Part shown: piece by piece, positions 7,162-13,293 of the stretch
Numbering within the stretch: position 1 is the stretch's first letter
How the letters are laid out: the number at the start of each line of letters is the position of its first letter
DNA from: Pseudomonas sp.
Lineage (GTDB): Bacteria > Pseudomonadota > Gammaproteobacteria > Pseudomonadales > Pseudomonadaceae
Length of the DNA: 13,293 nucleotides
Reading direction: 5' to 3'
NCBI GenBank assembly: GCA_030654635.1
Contig: JAURXE010000447.1
Coordinates: 1-13,293 of the forward strand
Notes under the pieces: model-generated
Database searches by the model: none
The model's input: only the letters and a program-made list of their open reading frames with translations
What the model was told of the DNA's origin: nothing
Translations under genes and position numbers: made by a program

Positions 7162-7174
7162 GGCTTGGCAAGCC
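7162..7174. promoter_or_regulatory. Perfect 13-bp palindrome GGCTTGGCAAGCC upstream of the kinase gene, possible operator
   Basis: GGCTTG and CAAGCC form a perfect inverted repeat around one central G, 13 bases after the metalloprotease stop and about 72 bases before the kinase start. It overlaps TTGGCA (7165-7170), which could serve as a -35 hexamer with TACGCT (7186-7191) 15 bases downstream, a poor spacing. No T-run follows, so it does not look like a terminator. Confidence 0.35.
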
Positions 7175-7246
7175 GCTGATTTGACTACGCTGTAGGCAGG
7201 CCTCGGACACCGGGGCTGCAGACAAACCCGTCGAGGATGCGTGTAG

Positions 7247-10090
7247 ATGCGTTGGCTGTCAGCGTTTTGCCCGGTTTGCCGAGGCTGCAATTTCCGTTTG
7301 CCGTTACTGCTGCGCGACGTTTTACTCACGGCGTTGCTGTTGGGCTTGGGCTTGGGCGTGGTCCAGGCCGAACCGGCGCCGCCTGCCAAACGCATTCTGT
7401 TGCTACACACTTGGGCTCAAGGCAATCCGTGGCCGGAGTCGATCAATCGTGGGGTGCGGCAAGGCTTGGCGGCTGCCGCGCAACCCGTCGAGCTGTATAT
7501 CGAAAATGCCGATATTACCCGCTTCAGCACCCGGGATCATGTCGCGCTGGTCGAGTTTATTGCCCACAAATATGCTCAGCAGCCACCGGATATTCTGCTG
7601 GCCGCGGATGAGCAGGCACTGGAGTTTGTCGCACGCTATCGCGCGCAACTGTTTGCCGATAAGCCTCTGGTGTTCGCCAGTTTTCCCGAGCTTGATCAGG
7701 CGCAGCTGGGTCGACTCGGTACTGCCTATCAAGTCTTGGACTCGCAGGATGTGGCCGGCAACTTTCAGCTGATCCATGAGTTTTTACCCAAGGCCAAGAC
7801 CCTGGTGCTGGTCGGCGATGCGGCGACTGCTGTGGCCCGTGAGGGCCTTGCTCAGGCGATCGAGCAGGCGCGCGAGCAGTTTGCCGAGGTGCGCGACCTG
7901 CGGGCGACGCCGATCGGGGAGTTGGAAAAAATATTGCCCGACTTGCCCGCCGACAGTGCGGTGTTTGTCTCTGCCTGGATCCGTAATGAGCAGGGCCGAT
8001 TGCTCGATCCTTTTGTGACGCTGCCCAAGCTGGTCGAGCTGTTGCAGGTGCCTAGCTTCACAGGTCTGGATTTGGCGCTTGGCTTTGGCATCACCGGCGG
8101 CAAAGTCACCAGCGGCGAGTGGCGGGGCCAGGCGCTGGCGGCGTTGGCCCTGCCGTTGTTGAGCGGCGCCAGCTCGGTCCAGGCGCGAACTCAGGTGGCG
8201 CACCAAGCCGTGATGTTCAATTACCCGGCCTTGCAACGCTTGGGCTTGGCGCAGCAGTCCTTGCCGGCCGGCAGCATTGTACTGAATAAACCCAAGGCGT
8301 TTTACCAAAGCAACCCACAAGCGTTCTTCGGCGCCCTGGCGGCGATTGTCTTGCTGTTGGCCACCATAGGCTTTTTGATCAGCCTGCTGCGGATGCGCCA
8401 GCGCGCTACCGCGCAACTTCTGGAGGGGGAGGCGCGCTATCGCCTGTTGTTTGAACACAATCCTTCGCCGATGTTGGTGTATGACACCGAGCGACTCACC
8501 TGCTTGGCGATTAATCAGGCCTTTACTCAGGCCTTTGGCTACAGCTTTGCCGAGCTGGCGACGCTACCAGTCAGCGTGCTGATTGAGCCGGCGCAGCACC
8601 CAGCCTTGCTGGAGGCAATTCGCCAGGCCTCCACCGAGATCGACAGCGCCGCGCTCAAGAGCCAATGGCGCAGCGTCACCCGCAGTGGCGAGTTGCGCGA
8701 TGTCGAGATCAGTACGCAAGCCATTCGCTTGAGTCAGCAGCCGGCCCGTATCGTCTTGTTCCGCGATATCACCGCGCGCCTGCAGGTAGAGGCTGCGCAG
8801 AAAAACAGCGAAGCGCGTCTGAATCAGATTATCGAAAGCAGTCCGGTGGCGATGATCGTGCTGGACGAGGAACAGCGAGTGACTCACTGGAATTTCGCCG
8901 CCGAGCGCCTGACCAGTATTCCGGCCAGCGTGATGGTCGGTAAGCGCCACCATCTGGGTAAAGCCCTGGGTAAAGACCACCGGCTGCTAATCGAAGCCTT
9001 GATGGATGGCCTGACGATTGAGGACATGTCCAAGGTCTCAGGCTCGCATGTGCGCGAGTCGAAGTTCTCCTCGCAAGTGCTGGAAGTCGACAGTTACACC
9101 GCCGGTATAGACCGCTGGCTGCATACCGAGGCGACCTTGTTGCGTGATGCCGGCGGTAGCATGAATGGGGCGATTCAGACCATGCTGGATATCTCCGAGG
9201 TGCAGCGCAGCAGCCAGCAACTGGCCGAGCTGAATATCGGGCTGGAGCGGCGAATGGTGGCGCGCACTGCAGAGCTTTCGCAAGCCATGCAGCAGTTGGT
9301 GCAAAGCGAAAAACTGGCCGCTCTGGGCAGTTTGGTGGCCGGTGTGGCCCATGAGTTGAACACCCCGCTGGGTAACGTAATGACAGTGGTCACCACTCTT
9401 AGCGATCATCTGGCTGCATTGCGGGTTGATGTCGAAGGCAACCGTCTGCGCCGTTCGCAGTTGGGTGAGTTTGTGCAAAGCTGTACCGAGGCCTGCGCCA
9501 TTTTGGAGCGCAATACCCGGCGAGCAGCCGAGTTGGTGACCAGCTTCAAACAGGTGGCGGTGGACCAAGCCAGCAGCCGCCGCCGGCAGTTCAAACTGAC
9601 TGATGCACTGCAGGAAACCCTCAGTACGCTGGCGCCGTTGTACAAACACAAACCGGTTACCGTGACGAGCGAGGTGAGTGAGGAACTGCTGCTTGATTCT
9701 TTCCCGGGCCCACTGGAGCAGGTGATTACTAATCTGCTGAGCAATGCGGTGACCCATGCCCTGGGGGAGCGTGAGCACTTACAAATCAATATTGTGGCCA
9801 GCGCGATTCGCTGGCAGGGCCAGCCGGCCATGTTGCTGAAAATCACGGATGACGGGCTGGGCATGAGCCGCGATGTAATCCATCACGCTTTCGAGCCGTT
9901 TTTCACTACGCGCCTGGGGCAGGGTGGTTCCGGCTTGGGCCTGTATGTGGTGTACAACCTGGTGACGGCACTGCTGGGCGGGCAGATTGAGCTGGAGTCG
10001 CAGCTGGGCCAGGGCAGCAGCTTTATCCTGCGAATCCCCCTGACGGCACCGGTGAACTTGGCGGAGGAGGCGCCTGCCGTTGTCTACTGA
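7247..10090 (+). CDS. Membrane sensor histidine kinase with periplasmic ABC-substrate-binding-like sensor and two PAS domains
   Basis: A 947-residue hybrid of sensor and kinase. An N-terminal membrane segment/signal (about 17-41) leads to a periplasmic domain (about 47-340: RILLLHTWAQGNPWPESINR, PPDILLAADEQALEF, KPLVFASFPE, LVLVGDAA, AVFVSAW, GFGITGGKV). This has the two-lobed look of ABC_sub_bind (PF04392-like) domains. A second membrane helix follows (about 360-382), then PAS 1 (about 393-510), PAS 2 (about 520-650) and a coiled-coil linker (655-690). The transmitter has the H-box GVAHELNTPLGN (His702), N-box QVITNLLSNAVTHA (Asn829, Asn833), G1 DDGLGM (868-873), F-box FEPFFTT (882-888) and G2 GGSGLGL (893-899), all intact. 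There is no receiver domain and no response regulator nearby, so it is an orphan here. AGGA about 10 bases upstream supports the start. The ligand is unknown. Confidence 0.88.
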   Translation: MRWLSAFCPVCRGCNFRLPLLLRDVLLTALLLGLGLGVVQAEPAPPAKRILLLHTWAQGNPWPESINRGVRQGLAAAAQPVELYIENADITRFSTRDHVALVEFIAHKYAQQPPDILLAADEQALEFVARYRAQLFADKPLVFASFPELDQAQLGRLGTAYQVLDSQDVAGNFQLIHEFLPKAKTLVLVGDAATAVAREGLAQAIEQAREQFAEVRDLRATPIGELEKILPDLPADSAVFVSAWIRNEQGRLLDPFVTLPKLVELLQVPSFTGLDLALGFGITGGKVTSGEWRGQALAALALPLLSGASSVQARTQVAHQAVMFNYPALQRLGLAQQSLPAGSIVLNKPKAFYQSNPQAFFGALAAIVLLLATIGFLISLLRMRQRATAQLLEGEARYRLLFEHNPSPMLVYDTERLTCLAINQAFTQAFGYSFAELATLPVSVLIEPAQHPALLEAIRQASTEIDSAALKSQWRSVTRSGELRDVEISTQAIRLSQQPARIVLFRDITARLQVEAAQKNSEARLNQIIESSPVAMIVLDEEQRVTHWNFAAERLTSIPASVMVGKRHHLGKALGKDHRLLIEALMDGLTIEDMSKVSGSHVRESKFSSQVLEVDSYTAGIDRWLHTEATLLRDAGGSMNGAIQTMLDISEVQRSSQQLAELNIGLERRMVARTAELSQAMQQLVQSEKLAALGSLVAGVAHELNTPLGNVMTVVTTLSDHLAALRVDVEGNRLRRSQLGEFVQSCTEACAILERNTRRAAELVTSFKQVAVDQASSRRRQFKLTDALQETLSTLAPLYKHKPVTVTSEVSEELLLDSFPGPLEQVITNLLSNAVTHALGEREHLQINIVASAIRWQGQPAMLLKITDDGLGMSRDVIHHAFEPFFTTRLGQGGSGLGLYVVYNLVTALLGGQIELESQLGQGSSFILRIPLTAPVNLAEEAPAVVY

Positions 10091-10188
10091 GTCGCCGCGG
10101 ATTACTGAAAATAATTGCTCTCAGCCGGTTCGCTGGACTAAGGCTGGCGGCTTGGGCAGCATGCAGGGTCGCTGCCTGGAGCCCATCA

Positions 10189-11076
10189 ATGCGCCGTTTA
10201 CCTTCGCTTACCGCCTTACGCACCTTTGAATGTGCCGCCCGGCATGCCCACTTTGGCCGCGCGGCGGCTGAACTGTGCGTCACCGACAGCGCCGTGAGCC
10301 ACCAGATTCGCCAGTTGGAAGAACAACTCGGCGCCAGTTTGTTCGTTCGCGAAGGTCGACAAATCAGGCCGACGCCCGCCGCGCAGCGTTTGTTGCAGAG
10401 TGTGCAGCAAGCCTTTGAGCTGATTCTGGATGCCTGCGATGAGGTGCGCGACCCCGACTCCCAAGCCTTGCTGCGGGTGGCGGTAACCGCCGAGTTGGCG
10501 CAGAAATGGCTGGTCAGTCGACTGGCCGATTTCAGCGCGCGCTTCCCGCATATCACCCTTCACTTGCATGAGCAGCCACTGGAAGGGCGGTTGCCGATTG
10601 GTGAGATTGATCTGGCGATCACCTATGGCACCGGCCCTGACGATGCCAGCAACTACTTTGTACGGCCACTGCCGACCCTGTTGTTTTTCCCAGTGTGCAG
10701 CCCCGGCCTGTTCAACCAGGGCAGCCTGAAACAGCCAAGGGACCTGGCCCGCCATTGCCTGCTGCACGACGATCAGGATGGCAAGACCTGGACCGCCTGG
10801 CTGACCACCCATGCCGGCGATGTGCAGGGCGCTCGGCAGCTGTATTTTCCCCACGCGGGTCTTGCTCTAGAAGCCGCGGCGCAAGGCCAAGGCGTGGCCA
10901 TGGGCGATAACCTGACCGCCACCGAAGACCTGGCCAGTGGCCGTTTGGTCCGGCCCTTTGCCGCCAGCGTCACCTCGTTGGGGCAGTACGCGCTGGTCTG
11001 TGAACGCATGCGTTTGGAGAAACCAGCGGTGCGCCAGTTTCTCGACTGGCTGAGTGAGCAGTTGGACGGTACCTGA
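10189..11076 (+). CDS. LysR-type transcriptional regulator, GcvA-like; candidate regulator of the aguA-like operon
   Basis: A 295-residue LysR-family activator/repressor, standard length. The winged helix-turn-helix is at 1-62 (RRLPSLTALRTFECAARHAH, FGRAAAELCVTDSAVSHQIR, QLEEQLGASLFVR). The effector-binding domain runs from about 90 to 290 (LLRVAVTAELAQKWLVSRL, LAITYGTG, GLALEAAAQGQGVAMGD). The PSLTALRTFE...VTxSAVSHQIR signature is that of the GcvA/AmpR branch. A GGAG sequence 8-9 bases upstream supports the start at 10189. The gene is co-directional with, and 109 bases before, the deiminase, with a T-N11-A dyad in the gap. LysR proteins commonly control adjacent genes in response to a pathway metabolite, so amine metabolism is the natural guess. 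P. aeruginosa aguBA uses a TetR-type regulator (from memory), so this arrangement differs. Confidence 0.9.
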   Translation: MRRLPSLTALRTFECAARHAHFGRAAAELCVTDSAVSHQIRQLEEQLGASLFVREGRQIRPTPAAQRLLQSVQQAFELILDACDEVRDPDSQALLRVAVTAELAQKWLVSRLADFSARFPHITLHLHEQPLEGRLPIGEIDLAITYGTGPDDASNYFVRPLPTLLFFPVCSPGLFNQGSLKQPRDLARHCLLHDDQDGKTWTAWLTTHAGDVQGARQLYFPHAGLALEAAAQGQGVAMGDNLTATEDLASGRLVRPFAASVTSLGQYALVCERMRLEKPAVRQFLDWLSEQLDGT

Positions 11077-11086
11077 ACTCAGAGTG

Positions 11087-11099
11087 TGAATTAAATTCA
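11087..11099. promoter_or_regulatory. LysR-type T-N11-A dyad (TGAATT-A-AATTCA) upstream of the agmatine deiminase gene
   Basis: A perfect 6-bp inverted repeat around one central base, exactly 13 bases from T to A as in LysR boxes, lies 11 bases after the regulator stop and 87 bases before the deiminase start. The AT-rich dyad stands out in GC-rich DNA. It is a good candidate operator for the adjacent LysR protein. Confidence 0.5.
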
Positions 11100-11123
11100 A
11101 GGATTCCGCGAAAATCGTCATTG

Positions 11124-11144
11124 GCGGCGGTGGTTCGGCGCCGC
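11124..11144 (+). other. GC-rich hairpin in the leader of the deiminase gene
   Basis: GCGGCG (11124-11129) and CGCCGC (11139-11144) pair perfectly around a 9-base loop, 25 bases downstream of the AT-rich dyad and about 40 bases before the start codon. There is no T-run. It may be a leader structure or simply reflect GC content. Confidence 0.3.
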
Positions 11145-11185
11145 GTACTGTCTGGACATCTCTGCACAACAACCCGAGGTGTTCC

Positions 11186-12298
11186 ATGGCACGTTCCCTG
11201 ACTTCCATTCCCAAAACCGATGGCTTTCGTTTTCCCGGTGAATTTGAGCCTAAGGCTGGCTGTTGGCTTGGCTGGCCTGAACGTCCGGATGTTTGGCGCA
11301 ATGGCGCCAAGCCGGCGCAGAAAGTCTGGGTGGATATCGTCACCGCGATTGCCAGCAGCGAGCCGGTCACCGTGTGCGCTTCTGCCGGGCAATATGCCAA
11401 TGCTCGGCGCCTGTTGCCCGAGTATGTCCGCGTGGTGGAAATGACCTGCAACGACACCTGGTTTCGTGACAGCGGCGCGATGACCGTGGTCAACGATGTA
11501 ACCGGCGAGGTGCGCGGCATCGACTTTGAGTTCAACGCATACGGCGGTCTGGATGGTGGTCTGTATTACCCCTGGGATAAGGACGATCAGATCGCGCAAA
11601 AAATGCTCGAAATTGAGCGTCTGGACCGCTACCGCGCCCCCTTGGTTGCCGAGAATGGTGGCATTCAATCTGACGGCCAAGGCAGCATCCTGACCACCGA
11701 GCAGTGCCTGCTAAACCGCAATCGTAATGCCCATCTTGGCAAGGAAGAGGTGACCAAACGGCTACTGGATTACCTGGGCGCCGACCAGGTGATCTGGCTG
11801 CCGCGCGGTTGTAAGTTCGACGAAACCGATGGGCATATCGACGATCTGGCCTGTTTCGTCCGTCCCGGCGAGGTGGTGCTGCAGTGGACCGATGAGCGCG
11901 ACGATCCGCAGTGGGAAATCTACCAGGAGGCCTACGACATTCTGCGCAGCACCCGCGACGCCCGTGGCCGTGAGTTGATCGTGCATAAGCTGCCGCAACC
12001 GCGCGTGCTGGAGTGGACGGCCGAAGAAGCCGAAGGGCTGGATCAGAACGATGGCACTCACTTGCGTCAGGCCGGTACAAAAATTTGCGCGTCCTATATC
12101 AATTACTACTGCGGTAATTCAGCGATTGTCGTGCCGCTGTTCAATGACCCCAACGACCGCGTGGCCCAGGCGACCCTGGCCGAGCTGTTTCCTAAGCACA
12201 GGATCATAGGCATTGAAAACTCGCGGGAAATCCTGCTCGGTGGCGGCAATGTAGCCTGCATCACCATGCCGCAATACGCCGCCAACAGTCGCAACTAG
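11186..12298 (+). CDS. aguA: Agmatine deiminase family protein (divergent AguA-like)
   Basis: A 370-residue cytoplasmic guanidino-modifying enzyme of the pentein fold. Agmatine deiminase converts agmatine to N-carbamoylputrescine and ammonia. A strong GAGGTG Shine-Dalgarno supports ATG 11186. The catalytic set is complete: Asp95 (TWFRDSGA), Glu156 (VAENGGIQSDGQG), His217 and Asp219 (DETDGHIDD) and nucleophile Cys358 (LGGGNVACIT). They lie at almost the same positions as Asp96, Glu157, His218, Asp220 and Cys357 of the E. faecalis enzyme (known from its structure). The sequence differs from the usual Pseudomonas AguA as remembered: canonical EGGSxHVDGEGT is ENGGIQSDGQGS here, and WVRDTGPTF is WFRDSGAMT. 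It may be a paralogue with shifted substrate range. No aguB partner is in the window. It is followed after 12 bases by the polyamine-binding protein gene. Confidence 0.85.
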   Translation: MARSLTSIPKTDGFRFPGEFEPKAGCWLGWPERPDVWRNGAKPAQKVWVDIVTAIASSEPVTVCASAGQYANARRLLPEYVRVVEMTCNDTWFRDSGAMTVVNDVTGEVRGIDFEFNAYGGLDGGLYYPWDKDDQIAQKMLEIERLDRYRAPLVAENGGIQSDGQGSILTTEQCLLNRNRNAHLGKEEVTKRLLDYLGADQVIWLPRGCKFDETDGHIDDLACFVRPGEVVLQWTDERDDPQWEIYQEAYDILRSTRDARGRELIVHKLPQPRVLEWTAEEAEGLDQNDGTHLRQAGTKICASYINYYCGNSAIVVPLFNDPNDRVAQATLAELFPKHRIIGIENSREILLGGGNVACITMPQYAANSRN

Positions 12299-12310
12299 GG
12301 GAGTATGGCC

Positions 12311-13293
12311 ATGAACCTTCGTACCTTGCTCGGCAGCACCTGCCTAGGCTTGGCCGCAGCCGGCGCACAGGCGGCCAGCGACCAGCCGCAAGTCAATCTG
12401 TACATCTGGGGCGAGTACCAGGCGCCGGACACGCTCAGCTCCTTCGAGGCCAAAACCGGCATTAAGGTGGTGGCCGATCACTTTGATTCGATGGAAACCG
12501 CCGATACCAAGTTGCTCACCGGCCGCAGTGGTTACGACCTGGTGCTGACCTCCGGCCAGCACCTGAGCCGGGCCATCAGCAGTGGCGCCTTGCAGCCGTT
12601 GAATAAGGCCCAGTTGCCGCACTTTCAGGGGCTTGATCCGCTGTCGCTCAAACACATGGCCAGTTTCGATCCGAGTAATAAATACGCCGGTCTGTACCTG
12701 TGGGGCACTACCGGCTTTGGTTATCAGCAGCAGGCGATTCAGGCGCGCCTGCCGGCAGCACCGCTAGACAGCTGGGCGATGCTGCTCGACCCGCAGGTGG
12801 TGGCGCACTTTGCCGACTGCGGGGTGAGCTTTTTGAACGATCCCAACGAGGTGTTTGCCGCGACGTTTCGTTATCTGGGCTTGGATATTAATCAGCAAAG
12901 TCTGGATGACCTGAAGCTGGCCGAGGCCCATCTGGCCAAGGTCCGCCCCTCCATCCGTTATTTCGATAACGATCGTAATATCAGCGATCTGGCCAACGGC
13001 GACACCTGCTTGGCGATGTCCTGGAATGGCAATGTGGCTCTGGCCGCCAGTCAGGCCGCGCAGGTTGGCAAACCGTACAAGATCAAGTACCAGATACCCA
13101 AGGAGGGCGCTTTGCTGTGGTTCGATGCAGTTGTGATTCCCAAGGATGCGCCCCATCCCAAGGAAGCATTGGCGCTGCTGGATCACCTGATGAGCCCACA
13201 AGTAATCGGTGCCGTAACTAACAGCGTCTACTACGCCAACGCGGTTCCGGCCGCGAATGCCACAGTCGATGCGGCGATTCTCAATGATCCAGG
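12311..13293 (+). CDS. Periplasmic polyamine-binding protein of an ABC transporter, PotF/SpuD family, 3' end cut off by window edge
   Basis: 327 complete codons are present; the family is about 365-370 residues, so roughly 40 are missing. The start at 12311 is chosen over the ATG at 12305 because GGAG lies 7 bases before it. A signal peptide (about 1-21, ending AQA-A) is followed by the mature protein. Family landmarks: LYIWGEYQAPD, GIKVVADHFDS, GRSGYDLVLTS, WGTTGFGY, CGVSFLNDPNEVF, IRYFDNDRNISDLANGD, IPKEGALLWFDA and VYYANA. The disulfide cysteines of PotF are kept (Cys170, Cys233). Against PotF as remembered, the pocket keeps Trp33, Tyr36, Glu180, Trp238, Asp272 and Tyr308, but Ser38, Asp39, Asp247 and Phe276 correspond to Gly34, Glu35, Asn241 and Trp270. 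It likely delivers a diamine or agmatine-like ligand. The membrane permease and ATPase genes are not in the window. Confidence 0.88.
   Translation, partial: MNLRTLLGSTCLGLAAAGAQAASDQPQVNLYIWGEYQAPDTLSSFEAKTGIKVVADHFDSMETADTKLLTGRSGYDLVLTSGQHLSRAISSGALQPLNKAQLPHFQGLDPLSLKHMASFDPSNKYAGLYLWGTTGFGYQQQAIQARLPAAPLDSWAMLLDPQVVAHFADCGVSFLNDPNEVFAATFRYLGLDINQQSLDDLKLAEAHLAKVRPSIRYFDNDRNISDLANGDTCLAMSWNGNVALAASQAAQVGKPYKIKYQIPKEGALLWFDAVVIPKDAPHPKEALALLDHLMSPQVIGAVTNSVYYANAVPAANATVDAAILNDP

Noticed and set aside
7181..7209. TTGACT as a -35 element for the kinase gene
   Set aside because: No -10-like hexamer is found 16-18 bases downstream.
7784..8458. Long minus-strand frames inside the kinase gene (also 9038-9778)
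   Set aside because: They overlap a continuous 947-codon gene with intact domains; their composition is Gln/Arg/His-rich with no motifs.
12305..12310. ATG at 12305 as the start of the polyamine-binding protein
   Set aside because: The Shine-Dalgarno GGAG would be one base from this codon; the ATG at 12311 has proper spacing and yields the same signal peptide.

Overview
The window looks like chromosome of a Pseudomonas or close relative (Pseudomonadaceae). It is GC-rich and gene-dense, has gamma-proteobacterial Shine-Dalgarno sites, and carries the Pseudomonas-type arrangement of an sseA-like sulfurtransferase, rnd, ycgL, a GhrA-like reductase and ycgN. No rRNA, tRNA, insertion sequence, integrase or CRISPR array was seen. 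All intergenic gaps are under 300 bases.

Left part (1-2627, minus strand): a partial hypothetical protein running off the left edge (1-437), an SseA-type 3-mercaptopyruvate sulfurtransferase (647-1504), and an inner-membrane or exported beta-propeller of the SMP-30/strictosidine synthase-like family (1566-2627). The last two are close enough to share a transcript. A good sigma-70-like promoter lies upstream of the beta-propeller gene, and a stem-loop lies just after sseA.

Middle part (2795-5679, plus strand): a tight, translationally coupled housekeeping operon, rnd - ycgL - ghrA-like, ending in a GC-rich terminator hairpin. It is followed by ycgN (cysteine-cluster protein). Immediately after the ycgN stop lies an unusual dyad element of about 140 bp (5680-5820). 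Its perfect 10-bp stem and T-run can act as a terminator, but its inverted arms extend far beyond a normal terminator, so it looks like a dispersed palindromic repeat.

Right part (5901-13293, plus strand): an exported zinc-metalloprotease-like protein with an HExxH motif; a 947-residue membrane sensor histidine kinase with a periplasmic ABC-substrate-binding-like sensor and two PAS domains, with no response regulator beside it; a GcvA-type LysR regulator; and then aguA-like agmatine deiminase plus a PotF/SpuD-family periplasmic polyamine-binding protein that runs off the right edge. The last three genes look like a regulated amine uptake and catabolism locus: capture of an amine, deimination of a guanidino group, and LysR control through a T-N11-A dyad in the aguA leader.

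The most interesting signal is that both the deiminase and the binding protein keep their core catalytic or structural residues but change residues around the ligand (as compared with remembered canonical sequences). They may therefore handle an amine other than canonical agmatine/putrescine. The large palindromic repeat and the orphan kinase are the next most notable items.
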